Shown here in pieces: positions 38,601 through 53,351 of a DNA stretch of 64,000 bases. Position 1 is the first letter of the stretch. Every line of letters begins with the position of its first letter. The notes beneath the pieces were generated by a model. It was not told where the DNA came from, searched no databases, and saw only the letters and a program-made list of their open reading frames with translations. This DNA comes from Antrodiella citrinella (taxonomy: Eukaryota; Basidiomycota; Agaricomycetes; Polyporales; Steccherinaceae), in contig SGPM01000078.1 of NCBI GenBank assembly GCA_004802725.1, forward strand, positions 27,577 to 91,576, written 5' to 3'. The position numbers and the translations under genes are program-made.

Positions 38601-39863
38601 AACGAACCATGAGACCATCTGGACATACCTCAACCGAGCCACGGATCACCTCAAACCAGATCTTCCGAGATTTAAAGTCTCCATGCGGCCACCGTGACCT
38701 TGGCAACTTGCTGCGCGAAATTATGAAGATCTATCCAGAGAACAAGGGTAAGTAGTGGGAAGCCGAAAGTGAAGAGAGCCAAAGCGCATCTGCCGAGCGT
38801 TGTGAAGCGAACAGATGGCAAAGAGAGGTCAAATAAAACAAGCGGTTCAAGCATGTCCAAAGTCACGATTGCGTTATCTTTAGGTCTCATCTATTTTCGT
38901 CCACCAATCATCAGTTTCATATCACGACAGAAATAGCTTTGAACATTATTTATAGAACGGCAGGTATGTCTCATCTTCGTGAGGCCACCACACTGCGCAG
39001 CCCGCCTTTGTGTGGTGTTTTTTAATTCATTGAAGGATGAGATAGTCGTCAACGCCGTTGTCGTGTTGTTTCCATCACCGACCTCTAGGCTCTGGTTTGT
39101 ATGAAGAGCGATCAGCGCAGCCCATGTTGACGAGTGTAGACCTCGCTCCCGCGACGAGTTTCTCAGGTTCCAGAAGTGGTAACTGTGAGCTGAGACTCAG
39201 AGGGAGCCCTTTGGTTGGATGTGTTTAGACTCCGACAGGTGAAGAGCCTCGGCACGATAATAAGAACACGGTCACAATATGAGAATTGCCTTCATAGCAA
39301 ACATACGACCGATGATCGCATATGGCAGACACCAGACTCTTCAATAAAGCGCAGCAGCAGAAGGATGTGCCTCTTGCGCATCGCACGACTCGGGTCCGAG
39401 ACTTCTGCATGAAATCTGCCGCTAGAATACCCGATGGTAAAATCATAGTGAGTGAAGCTCGCGTCATCGGTCACTGAGGGGTTGCAAAGAATCTCCTGTC
39501 CACGTTAACGTTCAGGGCCATACGCATACTGGTTCAAAATCGACGTTCGCGTCATTCTAGAAGGTTCGTGTGAAGTTTGAATAATCCATAGATTTAGGAC
39601 GTCCGAAAACCAGGAGATGGCACTCGACTCTTTCTCTGTCAAGATATAATCGCCGCAGAGTCGTCGTGCTAGGAAATTCATTGCCGTACGGTCTCGCTAT
39701 ACCGTGGTCCGCGACTAGCACGAGTAGGCCAATGGCGCCGCTGGCAGCCTGGGCCCTGGAGAGGGGAGAGAGATGCGTCAGATTAGCAGGAGTTGGCGAC
39801 AGCGACATATAGAATAAGTGAGCAAGACACGCTGACTGAACAATTCAAGACTTTCTGCAGAAC
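35639..39863. other. CT-rich region with unresolved open frames
   Basis: Upstream of the MADS gene the plus strand is CT-rich, and stops are rare from about 36.1 to 37.6 kb, so several frames stay open at once (36132-36779, 36478-37242 and 37011-37607). A plus-strand gene with many introns could be hidden here, but I could not build a chain with a recognisable domain. From 37.8 to 39.8 kb only short frames are seen. N bases begin at about 39.91 kb. Confidence 0.4.
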
Positions 39864-40314
39864 TTAAAATCTGTAATTTTCAACAATCGCTGCCGCTAAG
39901 ACTCTCGCGACGNGGTTGAAGCATCCGTCAGGCACNAACACGCCCCCGGCGTAGTAGNNGGTCGATCGTGTTGCTGTCCTCCGATACCGATACGACAGGG
40001 ATTCCATCGCGGTACTCCTGGTCGTCGAGTCCTCTTTTACGCTTCCCANGTGCAGGGGCTCCAAGTGTAAGCATGTCGTTGAAGAACNGGGAGGCCTCNA
40101 TAAGGNTGGCATCTCGGACGCGGAAGTCAACGAGATCGGATGTCCGGAGGATGAGGTTTGCTGCAGGATTGTCGAACGGCGCAAGCGCGTCCTTTGGAAC
40201 AGNGTCCACGANAATAGGTTCAACAGCGGTGTTGTCTTCGCAGAGTGAAGGTTCGTGNGAAGGGCTTAATCCTGACNTTGTCAATGGTTTATTGCTGCNN
40301 ACATACTCTATCAT
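39864..40314 (-). pseudogene. Truncated BTB/POZ gene copy A
   Basis: The minus strand carries the first part of a BTB protein: ALAPFDNPAANLILRTSDLV, DFRVRDA, FFNDMLTLGAPA, then [20 protein letters not shown]. This matches the first half of the BTB fold, with the D-F-x-V start and the hydrophobic strand. The family's next block (LLRxCYPVAxP...) is missing. The frame runs into unrelated sequence after about 39.96 kb and stops. Its closest relative in the window is copy E at 53.4 kb, which shares FDNPAANLIL and the GKRKRG-DD segment. Several N bases fall inside, so small frame details cannot be judged. Confidence 0.6.
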
Positions 40315-40706
40315 GTNAATAATAGGTATATTACGACGCTCTACGACTCACCTGGTCCAACCCAAACATATCATATACAATTGGCTCCAACTGAGTGAAG
40401 TCAAAAATTGATACGTCGCAGATCGATTGAGTGAGATCTAGAAGGCTCAGGAGGACTAGGAGGACCATGTCGATCCGACTCGACGCGACTCAAGACGCGA
40501 CTTGGGCGCTTCAATAACCTTCTTCGGCAAAGTCCGACATTTTAATTTTTTGTCTCTTCAGCAGGACAGAGATCTGCTCAGGCGACAAGAAGAGATACCT
40601 GTACGTATGTNNAAGAACCAAAACTCTTGAGGTTCTCCCAAGGCACTAGGAAGATCATGTCCGGTCACCACGACTCAACTTCAAGTTGGAGCCGTTCAGG
40701 AGGACA

Positions 40707-41810
40707 TCATAACTCATCTACCTCTAGTTGGACCTGGATCGTAAAGCTCTGCGTAAGTTCAACGAATATGTATACTACTTCAATACACTCACCGAGNANN
40801 CACNNNNNNNNNNNNNNNNNNNNNNNNNNNNNNNNNNNNNNNNNNNNNNNNNNNNNNNNNNNNNNNNNNNNNNNNNNNNNNNNNNNNNNNNNNNNNNNNN
40901 NNNNNNNNNNNNNNNNNNNNNNNNNNNNNNNNNNNNNNNNNNNNNNNNNNNNNNNNNNNNNNNNNNNNNNNNNNNNNNNNNNNNNNNNNNNNNNNNNNNN
41001 NNNNNNNNNNNNNNNNNNNNNNNNNNNNNNNNNNNNNNNNNNNNNNNNNNNNNNCCTAANCTTTNNCNAAGCTNTNACCANNTATNACNGTANACCTGTA
41101 GTCTTCGGCACAATAGTGTCGAATCCAAGATCCCCATGTATCCCGGGAGGCATCNACAGACCATCCTGCGGGAGCTTATCTCCTGGATAATGCCGGTGAC
41201 TTGCGTGTGGCATGCCTCGTAATACTTCTGAAGTCGCACATACGTAGGCACCGTCATAGTATTCATCTCTGGGACGTAGCTCCCCAAAGGAAAGGGATGT
41301 CTCAGCGCCGCTCTGGCGGCAACCTTCATTTCTTNGCTCCAGCCGCGATCGGCCGAGAGAGCGTACGCCACAAAGGGTGCATTCTCGGCTGGTTTCTCAA
41401 AGAGAATGGTCAAATCGGAAGTTATCGAGTCCATGAGGTACTTGCNAGCCGCTNCTAAAGCGTCGCAGATTTTCCTGACCGTCGTCAAAGCCGGATGTGC
41501 CACAGGATAGCAAGAACTGAGTAGATTATACAAAGTCTCGCAGTTCTCTGTCACAGGGATCACTGGCTTTCCGTCGCNGTATTGTTGATCGTCTCCCCGA
41601 TGGACAGGTTTTGCCTGTTCGGGTTCAGGACTATGTTGACGTAGAGAGAACATGTCCTCGAACACTAGAGACGCCTCGGCAAGGATGATCTGTTGAACAT
41701 AAAAGTCCACAAGATCAGAAGAGCGGACTATGACACTCGCNGTCGATTTNTTAAACGGCGCAGGTGCGATTTTTAGGAAGCGAACTTTTGGNTGGGTTTG
41801 CTAGTGACAT
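40707..41810 (-). CDS. BTB/POZ domain protein copy B, with assembly gap
   Basis: A likely ATG is at 41808-41810, and the predicted last exon ends VQLEVDEL with a stop at 40707-40709. The BTB part reads IAPAPF, SSDLVDFYVQQIILAEASLV and FEDMFSLRQHSPEPEQ, followed by LLSSCYPVAHPALTTVRKIC and a helical C-terminal part (EMNTMTVPTYVRLQKYYE). BTB domains mediate protein-protein contacts and often link to Cullin-3 or chromatin complexes, but no partner can be read from this one. The ATG frame and the BTB frame differ by one base at a run of five A (plus strand ttttt, 41770-41774). This is either a real frameshift or a sequencing error. An N gap at 40804-41054 removes part of the C-terminal region. 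Confidence 0.6.
40804..41054. other. Assembly gap of unknown bases
   Basis: About 250 consecutive N lie inside BTB copy B. Single N flank it on both sides, so the nearby consensus is also weak. Confidence 0.95.
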
Positions 41811-42117
41811 GCTTAAATGGCTCGGAGNAGGCTTCCAATGTGAACAGTGAATCTCTGTATCTCTGTGGATGGAGTCATCACGTCAATACTATGCGTTAGA
41901 TTTCGTGAGATATAAGACTCTTTAAATAAGACTCACGATTTTCGTTCTAGTTGTTCGAGGTTNGGTAGCAAGACCCCCCANGGCTGCGCNGGTGGAGGGT
42001 CTTGATTTGGGACTACGANGTTGGGGACGAGTTTGGGTGAATAAAAGTTTTCAGCAAAAACAAGCCGAGCTGGCNGCATCATGTTTCGTCACGCGTCACA
42101 GTTGTCATTCACANGCC

Positions 42118-43256
42118 TTATATANGGAACAAATACATGAAGAATTCGAACCTCTGCACAGCAGTGAAAAGGACTGCTATTGTGTGCTCCGATTCAATTA
42201 CAACCTCCAGAACCTACCATGATCCGTCAATTCCAACAACGTAAGCATGGAGAGGACGTACTCACCACAGCACTATCCACTCTAGCCACCCTCCGCGCAA
42301 TGGCCTTGCAAAATCTGTACAGCTCGTCCATTATTTCGGATGTACATTTGCTGCAGCGCTCCATGGCCGGGTTGNCGATGCGGTTGAATATGTCGTCCCC
42401 CGATTCCTGGAATTTCTCTGTCGAGGATCGCACTCCATGAAGTNACGCACAGCCTTGAGATNCCTCACAAGCCACTTNGGCAATGGGAAGTCCATATCAG
42501 GGCCGTCCAGAAAAACTCCACGGCTCTGTCCTGAGGCGCATTCATGGCCGAGCCACCGCTGGAGANTCTCATTAAGTNNTATATCAGCTCCNAGTGTGAC
42601 GTACGGCATCGACTCTGAGTCGNAATCACCGCACGGCTGGGNGTATCTTCGNTACTCCATGTGGTACGCCTGAAGCCTCACATATGAAAGCACCGTCNTT
42701 GTCGCCATCTCCGAGTCCGTCACGTAGGTACTGCCCAAGAGCGGATAGCCAAGCGACGCCCGCGCCGNGATCTTCATCTCCTGTTTCCAGCCTCGAGTTG
42801 CAGCGAGCGCGTACATCTGAAGGGGCTCCTTCTCGGCGTGCGATACGAAGAGTGTGTCCAAGTCGGAGACGATAGGATCCATGGTGTGCTTCCTCGCGGC
42901 CTCCAAAACGTCGCACATCTCCCGTGCGGTGTCCAAGAGAGGCCTCGCAACTGAGTAGCAGAGGCGAAGAAGGTTCTGGATTGTCTCGCTCGACTCGGTC
43001 ACGGGAACCACGGGTATTCCGTCACGGTATTGCTGTATTGCTGACTATCTTCCCGACCGACCGAGCTTCGCTGATCGGGTCCGAGTACATGTGGATGCAA
43101 AGAGAACATGCCTTCAAAGACAGGAGAAGCCTCTGCGAGGATGACATGCTGAACGAAGAAGTCTACCGAGTCGGAGGTGCGCAGGATAACGGTCGCTGAC
43201 GGCTTGTTAAAAGGCGCAGGCGCAATTTGTGGCTGAGAGGCATTAGACTGCGCCAC
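42118..43256 (-). pseudogene. BTB/POZ gene copy C, frame broken by an 8-base duplication
   Basis: The copy reads [36 protein letters not shown] and [16 protein letters not shown], then jumps frame and continues [40 protein letters not shown] and on to a C-terminal part near 42.3 kb. A last exon after an intron at about 42.23 kb ends at 42118. The jump is explained by a tandem 8-base duplication (tattgctg twice, 43028-43043). Without one copy the frame would read [11 protein letters not shown], as in copies A and E. No in-frame ATG precedes the first residues, so the true start is unclear. N bases are frequent. This is best described as a decaying copy. Confidence 0.65.
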
Positions 43257-43549
43257 CGCTGACAGCGTGGAATAAGGAAGTGAGATGACAGAATCTGGGA
43301 AGCTGAGTGAGCAGACCGGCCGTCTGTATCATAACGATGACACTCACCGGGACTCTGTAGGCCTTGTGCTATGCTAGATAAGAGGAAGGAGAGATGATTC
43401 AAGTAACAGCGAACAAGAGCGGAAGCAAACTGATGGGTGATGGGCGCTACGCTGATGGTAGTCTCCTACTTCACAAGAATACGCCAGGAGGAGGAACAGC
43501 AGGTATTATACACAACAGGATATGATACAAGATGGACAGTATGGGTCAG

Positions 43550-44594
43550 TTACATTTCCTCGTCTGAGAAGTCAATGTCTTCTACTGGGAAATCGCCCAC
43601 TTCTACGCGGTCCGGACGAACAAATACACCAAAATTCGGTTTACAGGTGAAGTAGCGTTCACCTTGCACACTGATATAGGTCAGCCATGAACTCTTCGAA
43701 GGAAGTGGACAAATGCGCAGACTTACGATCCATCGTTCTTCCCTATAGGTTCATCATACTCGATGCCTACCCAGATGCCTTCACCGTATCCGAACTTCGT
43801 AGGTCCAACAAAGCGCACTGTTCCACGTTTGTGGAAGTCCTCCTCGGCCGTCTCTACCTGGCACCGAGAACCAATCGGGACGTTCACTTGTGGCGTCGGT
43901 TTCGGAACAGGCGCTTCCGTTGCTGCAAATCTACCAATCTTGTTGCGTTGCTTGTACGCGAGTACGGTGTCTAGAATGCTGCGTGAAGACAAGATCATGA
44001 CGTTGTGAAGTCGGACGCACCTTGCCGTTGCGCATACGCATCCTCGCTCAGCTCAAACTTATCCACCTGAGACACGTCTGTCAACTGGCCGGTGAACGAT
44101 ACGGATGGATTCAGATCTGTGACCTAGGTAGTGTCGATCAACCTCATACTGCTCTTCACTGAATACATACACGCTCACCTTCAACATTTGCCAATCCCGT
44201 ACTCCATAGAACCCGATCGGCCTCGAATCATCCTCGAGAACGGCCACAGGATCCGGATCGCTTTCGCTGTTGTGAAGCGTGATGCGCTGGTTCTGTGGCG
44301 GAATGCCGGTGATCAACTCAAACTTGTTCTGCGAGCATTCATCCTAATCAGCTCTCGTCAGGAATCATGAAGGATATAACGTACCTTGAGCGATTCTACC
44401 GTGACATGTAAGTCAAACTTCCTTTCGGAACGGGTATCGAGAGATGTGACCCAGACAGTAACTGCACTAACATAGAATAAGTCAATTAACCGATTCTTAT
44501 CATCTCTAGAGAAGATACTTGCATTGGTTTCGGTGCATGCATTTGGACGATATGAGTGGTGATAATGGACGATGGCAGTACGACAGCAAATCAT
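43550..44594 (-). CDS. Tubulin-folding cofactor B (CAP-Gly and ubiquitin-like domains)
   Basis: This protein helps fold or disassemble alpha-tubulin together with cofactor E. The stop is at 43550-43552. The N-terminal ubiquitin-like domain starts VTVWVTSLDTRSERKFDLHV and continues after an intron with ITGIPPQNQRITLHNSES and IGFYGVRDWQMLKV. A linker follows (FTGQLTDVSQVDKFELSEDA), then a basic/coiled stretch, then the CAP-Gly domain: GSRCQVE, KRGTVRFVGPTKFGYGEGIW and GIEYDEPIGKNDGS, spliced to VQGERYFTCKPNFGVFVRPD. It ends DIDFSDEEM, matching the usual acidic -EEI/-EEM tail that recognises tubulin. The start is uncertain: the first frame opens at 44594, but the ubiquitin-like part may begin after an acceptor near 44.47 kb with a small upstream exon. 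Confidence 0.88.
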
Positions 44595-44879
44595 AGGCGC
44601 CTGGGCTCAAACAACGCGTCAACAAAGCAACACGTAACGCGTCACAGTCAACGCGACTGTGTGCGATTGTCAGCCTGAGTGCGTGAGTCGTGACACTGCC
44701 AACTGTGCTTCAATATTCCGCAAGGACTCTTCCAGATTTCTTGCACTGAGTTATTACGGTAAAATATCTGCACAAGTCATCCGCTACATTAATATTGGGA
44801 CGTGAGTGACCGTTACTAGGCGGTTGGCTCTGTTGCATTCGTTGAACTCACTCCTATTTTAAGTATAACCAAAGCAAAA
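44595..44879. promoter_or_regulatory. Divergent promoter with two ACGCGT motifs
   Basis: The 285 bases lie between TBCB (minus) and BTB copy D (plus). They contain acgcgt at 44612-44617 and again at 44635-44640, and a near match at 44650. ACGCGT is the MluI cell-cycle box bound by MBF in ascomycete yeasts. Whether basidiomycete MBF uses it here is inference. Confidence 0.45.
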
Positions 44880-45995
44880 ATGTCAACAACTACACAAGGC
44901 AATACACCGCAGCTGCAGACTGCTTCTGCGCCGTTCAATAAACACTCAGCCAATGACATCCTCCGCTTTTCCGATCTCGTGGACTTCTACGTCCAACAGA
45001 TCATCCTCGCCGAGGCGTCACGGTCTCCCGTATTCGAGGGCATGTTCTCTCTGCACAAGCACGTCCCTGGTCCAGAACAGCCAACATCTATGCAGACAGT
45101 AGACGGTCAACAGTACATGGACGGATTGCCTGTGATCCCCGCGACGGAGCCGAGCGAGACGCTTCACAACCTTCTTCGTCTAGGCTGCTACTAGTACCCT
45201 GTCGCAAACCCTCCCCTGGCGACTGCGCGAGAAATCTGTGACGTGCTGGAGGCTGCAAGGAAGTACCTCATGGAGTCTCTCGCGGAGCATCTGGACATGC
45301 TCTTCGCATCCCACTCTGACAAGCAGCCCCTTCAGATGTACGCACTTACTGCTACTCGGGGATGGAACGAAGAAACTTGAATGCAGATCGCGGCCAGGGC
45401 GTCGCTTGGACTTAAAATCTCGGGGGAGACATACGTTCCGGAAATGGCTACAATGTCTGCGCCTGTCTACGTACGGCTGCACAAGTATCACCAGTCGTAC
45501 CGTCGCGATGCCCAAGAAATCCAAATCATCAATCCGACAAAAGTGAATGCCATGGACTTTTTACCGCCGCCTGATTGGGCCCACGCAGTCGAGGCCGACT
45601 GGGTTGATCACCAATGCGTCCCTGATGAGGTTCGGGGATCCGTTTTGGTCGATTATGCTCAGGACGGGACCTCGTCGGTCTGGTCGTCGCCAATATGGTT
45701 CGTAGAATATCTGATTGCGGTGCACGATCACATCGAACGCGATCCACGGCCAGAGAAATTCCTTGGCACTGATCTTCTAACTCGATATATGCGTTTAGGT
45801 CAAAGTCACTGTATCAGTTGTTCAGATTGCGTGGTCCGTGATATGTCTCACATTCACGACGTAATATGCAGAGGACTGTCTTCGACTGATAGAGCCGTTG
45901 TGAGTCTGTGTACTGCTATCATACTGCACACCTAGATTTACGTGTCTCTGAAACAGGACGTACTGAAAATGAGGCTGGAGCCGTGGAGGGCATGA
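44880..45995 (+). pseudogene. BTB/POZ gene copy D with two in-frame stops
   Basis: The ATG at 44880 opens MSTTTQGNTPQLQTASAPFN, DLVDFYVQQIILAEAS and [19 protein letters not shown] at 45192-45194 and TGA at 45378-45380 then interrupt the same frame, which stays otherwise open through TAREICDVLEAARKYLMESL, YVPEMATMSAPVYVRLHKYH and the long C-terminal part. A likely intron (gtgagt to acag, about 45.91-45.95 kb) leads to a final exon ending at 45995. Relative to the other copies, both stops lie in 6-base insertions, and a third 6-base insertion adds Arg-Ser before PVFEG. The length and frame preservation argue for recent loss of function. The stops might instead be read through or spliced in some unknown way, but no GT..AG pair removes them. 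Confidence 0.7.
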
Positions 45996-46281
45996 AGTGT
46001 ACATTTTCCCAATGATCTTACTCTTGGCTGTTCATTGTATATTCTTCGTACCGTATACTTGTTTCCCCAACGATTTCCGAAAGATGTGTTAGCCGAAGAT
46101 GCTGGAAGAGACTCGAATACACAAAAGTTCCCACGGTCCACGCGTCGGTCCTTGCTGCACTTGAGCGCGGAGGACGCGCGTCGCCCTTGTCTTCTCTCAA
46201 ATAAGTCGACACTCTCCTCGTTCTCGACCACTACATTCCTCACGACATCTACTCATATTCACGACGACATTCTAGTTGAAC

Positions 46282-49328
<3,047 letters not shown>

Positions 49329-49809
49329 ACGATGTGAAAGACGAATGCAAAATGGAGTCTTTTTTCTTCCTCTTCTGTTCAGTCCCTGTCTGTTTCCCTC
49401 TACCTTCATTACACCCCATGGTTAAGCGAATAGAAAGCGATGCGCCTGTCTTGTAGTATGTACGATTCTCGAGATGACAATCATGATATTTTCTTCTACG
49501 ACGACGGAGCGAATGACCGGTGTGTAGAGCATAATGTACGCAATATTTGCGAAATGCGAGTTTAGCTCGGCAATGGCGACTCCAGCCGCCCGAAAGGTCT
49601 ATCCTCTTTGAACTTGTCCGTGTTTATTTCCTTTAGCTTACCGTCGTCGCCATTCTCCTCTCGAACCTTCCTTTTATCTCCAAGACCTCTAGGGAAGCTG
49701 CACACATAATTCCTTCGACTACGAAGAAGACCGTTCATTTCCCTTCAAGAATCACGACCCCGGACGGTTCGGTGCCGTCGCGAATTGCGAACACGGCCGT
49801 TGCAACAGA
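49329..49809. other. Intergenic between CDC48 and DGAT2
   Basis: About 480 bases hold the CDC48 3' end and the DGAT2 promoter. No gene is supported. Confidence 0.5.
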
Positions 49810-51732
49810 ATGTCTTTGGAGGCAAGGAGAGTATTCACCTCGGCGACCAGGTCGATATCGGCGTCCTCTCTGAGAGAACGTCTGTCGAGCTTGAAGAATG
49901 CGCCGTTGAAGCCTGTAGCACAACTTCATGCCAATATCGGGTGTGTTTGAAATGTTACTACTATTATGACCCTAGAGAGCTGATCGGACGAACGCGCTGA
50001 TGTAGATTCGTCCCTGCTGCGATACCAAGGAAGAGGCGGTTGCAGACGATGGCGGTAGCGTTTTGGTCGACGAGTATCGTTAATGGGATAGTTCTATTTC
50101 TCTTTCTTTGGTGAGTACTTCGGCGCAGTGCCTGTGCGTTCGTTTCTGAAACGGTTCAACGCGTAGCTCGTTCCCTCCTCTATGGCCTTTCCTCGCGACG
50201 TATTACCTCTGGATGGTACTTGACAAAAGTCCAGAACGAGGAGGTCGTATAAGCCCCTGGGTCCGTCGCTGGGACTTGTGGAAGTACTTCGCGGATTACT
50301 ACCCTGCGTCGTATGTCTGCACCCTACATATCGATTTGAAACAAACTCTCACTTTCTACACAGATTTTTGAAGGTATGATAGTGTGTACCCTTCGTGTGG
50401 GCACCCTCTCAACATTGTGCACAGACTTGCGACCTCTCTCCAGACCGAACATACGTCTTTGGCTATCATCCTCATGGTGAGTTGAGATACTGCTACCACT
50501 TCTCGTACTTTTCTGATGTTCGAGTAGGCATCATTGGCATGTAAGCCTATCCCACGTATCTTCGCGACTCAATTCAACGCGTATTGACCCCCTCGTTTTC
50601 GTGCCCAGGGGTGCAATTTGCACGTTCGGTACAGACAGTGCGCCATGCCCCATCTTACTGCCTAGCAATTTCCCTTCTAATCATCCTCTCTCTATGATCA
50701 GGCACAGGCTTCTCAAAGGCATTTCCGGGAATCGTACCTCATCTTCTCACACTTTCTTCCAACTTCACCGTCCCATTTCACCGCGACGTCTTGCTCGCGC
50801 TGGGCATCTGCTCTGTGAGCAAGCAATCTTGTAGCAACATCTTGAGAGGCGGCCCGGGGCAGGCTATCACCATCGTTGTTGGCGGCGCTGCAGAGAGTCT
50901 GTCGGCCCACCCTGGTACGGCGGATTTGACTCTGAGGAAGAGGTGCGTTTCTCGGTTTTCGGTTTTCGTAGTGTTCCGGTTCCGTAGACCGGGAGAGGTG
51001 GAGCTAACTGAGAGTTTGGGGCTTGCAGGCTGGGATTCATCAAAATCGCTATTCAACACGGGTGAGTGAGCTCTCTTCGCTGACGCTGACGTGACGATGA
51101 GGGTTGAACGCGACTGGCTTACCTCAGGGCCGACCTCGTACCAGTGTTCTCATTCGGTGAAAACGATGTTAGTATATGGCATCCCTGTATCCAAGCGTTT
51201 GGTACACATTCTGACCCCTCTCTGCTTTAGGTTTATGATCAGATGCCCAATGAAAAAGGCACCACCGTCTACGCTCTGCAGAAGAAATTCCAGAACGCGT
51301 TCGGGTTCACGCTTCCCCTGTTCCACGGTCGGGGGTTGTTAAATTGTAAGCCAACCCTCAAAAAGTTTATTTGAATTTAGCTGAGTCGTGGTCTTCGTTC
51401 CAGATTCTCTCGGTATGATGCCTTATCGTCGGAGAATTGTCACAGTCAGTGAGTAGGCGGCTCTGGGCGGAGCTATGACGTCGTTACTGAATTTCTTCCT
51501 TTTCTTCCTAAGTTGGGCGTCCAATAGCTGTGGAAAAATGTGACAAGCCGACGTTGGATGAGGTCGTTCGGATTCAAGCAAAGTATATAGAAGAGCTAAT
51601 GAGGTGAGTCTGGGTTTTCATGAACAGCAATCATTATACTGAGTCTAATCTTGCTGAACTCACAGGATCTGGAATACATACAAGGATGAGTTCGCGCGGA
51701 CACGTCGTCGGGAGTTGAGCATCATCGAATAG
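49810..51732 (+). CDS. Diacylglycerol O-acyltransferase type 2
   Basis: This ER enzyme joins an acyl-CoA to diacylglycerol, the last step of triacylglycerol synthesis. The ATG is at 49810 and the TAG at 51730-51732. After a short basic N-terminus, two close membrane segments follow (SIVNGIVLFLFLC and FPPLWPFLATYYLWMVLD). Then comes KYFADYYPAS, spliced to LKTCDLSPDRTYVFGYHPHG, holding the YYP (usual YFP) and catalytic HPHG motifs. Further on are TFGTGFSKAFPGIVPHLLTL, GICSVSKQSC, VVGGAAESLSAHPG (the RGGAxES block) and GADLVPVFSFGEND. The protein ends RRRELSIIE. Many introns separate short exons, and all DGAT2 blocks are present in order. It converges with the thioesterase-like gene 208 bases away. 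Confidence 0.93.
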
Positions 51733-51940
51733 ACGAGTTATTGGAGCTAATTGTAATATTTCCCCCGCATACACATATATATACTGTATGGGACGGCAAC
51801 GTCGTACTTTACGCGTTTACTTGTACACGCGGTAAGTTATACCTAGATCGTTGACGTTCAACTATAAACTTCACGCTACGGCCCCCAATGGTCAGTCATT
51901 GGGTTCAAACATCTTCAAGATGCATGTATGGTCTCATCTA

Positions 51941-52918
51941 TTAAGAAGTGTCCGATGATTTCGAGCCATGCGCTATTCGCTTCTCCAGAACCGCCCACAT
52001 CTCCTCCCCAGGATCACACGGCCTCAGCTTCTCATAATCATACCACACCAACACCGAATCCGACGCCGTCACGATCCGCTTCTGCGCATACGAGTACGCC
52101 ACCGCTCTTACCGGCAGATGTGTCTTCGCCTTATTCTTCAAGGCCTCGCTCACGTCGCGGTGAGGTTGGTGGGCGATGAGGAGGGTGTCGGGGTAGGTGA
52201 CGGGGGCTTTGTAGTCCATGGAGAGCGATTTGAGGATGAGGGAGACACCTTTGCCTTTCAGCATCGCGGACGCTTTGGTGTGTCCGCCGAGTTCGTGTCC
52301 CAGGGAGGACATCCATTTGAGTCTGCCTGATTCGAAGAAACGGACTGTGTGTACACGGTTTCAAGGCCAGATACGAGGATTGATGTTCATTAGGATGTTC
52401 GGCTTAGCACGGTTTTGAGAGAGGAAGAGACGACAGCGTACCGTATCGCACGTTATTTACGTGTCTTCGATAGAAACCAGTTCGTCAAACAATACGAAGA
52501 GACACGCTGACTGCAAGAACTCACTGAAATGAATCGTGGTCACCCCATACGATCTCCTGCTCCCAAAGACTATCCGGGTCGTATCCGAGCCCTAACAGCT
52601 TCTTCACGGCCTCTTCTGCAATCGCCTTCGAGCGGTGCGGCAAGTGTTGGATGTTTGGCTCGAGCCACTTCAAGAGAGAATTGGAGTCTTTCCGAGGATT
52701 CAGAGACGCGTCTGTGGAGGCTGGGAGATCATGGTCAGAGTCCTACTTGTGGAAAAAAGATTACTCAACGTACGGACATCTTGCTCTTCTGAGGGCAACA
52801 AATCGGCTGGCGTAATGTTTCGATGGTTATGAACGCGTCGAGTGTGTATGCCTGAGATTGCGGGTCGTGTGCAGCGAGTCCGCATCCAGCTCAAGCTGTT
52901 CAAACCTCGTAATGCCAT
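51941..52918 (-). CDS. Thioesterase superfamily (4HBT hot-dog fold) protein
   Basis: This is probably an acyl-CoA thioesterase-like enzyme. The stop is at 51941-51943 and the start at 52916-52918 (MALRGLNSLSWMRTRCTRP). That N-terminus is rich in Arg and Ser with few acids, like a mitochondrial targeting signal. Exons join to give NSLLKWLEPNIQHLPHRSKA, then WEQEIVWGDHDSF with the hot-dog catalytic Asp region, then HVNNVRYVRFFESGRLKWM, GLILK-like GVSLILKSLSMDYKAPVTYP, SYAQKRIVTASDSVLVWYDY and a short tail. The H-V-N-N-V-R-Y-x-R-F-F-E block is typical of the superfamily. The join after HDSF near 52.5 kb does not fit a perfect canonical splice, so an exon boundary or a small indel there needs checking. 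Substrate is not evident. Confidence 0.8.
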
Positions 52919-53351
52919 GTTGAAACTTGGGATTCTGAACGGCAAGCACCGCTGATTTAAGCCGTGAAATCTGAACAGACAGGAATCCGTATTCGCTCTT
53001 GATGAACCCACTTTCAATGATACTTTATGACGATACGAATGAAGATGTTAAATTGAACGTACCTTCAAACAAGCCTTACAGAACATCCGAACAACCACGG
53101 CCGTGGCTTATCACCATCGGGGTTCTCACAAACGGAATTTGCCGAAGGCACAGACTCAGATCTGGTCAGTGGCACACGCGTCGATTGAATATCATTTTAT
53201 CTTCTTGAACCTCCTCTTGCTTCTTGGTTATCACGGCTATCTCTTAGAAACTTCAAGAGAGTAGTTCTTTACGAGGAGGTGAAATATAGGCATCTGTGTC
53301 GTATAACCAAGGTATGTATTCCGGGTGTCCATAGATTGTGCTTCGTTCATA
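52919..53351. other. Divergent intergenic region
   Basis: About 430 bases lie between the thioesterase-like gene (minus) and BTB copy E (plus). No gene is supported. Confidence 0.45.
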
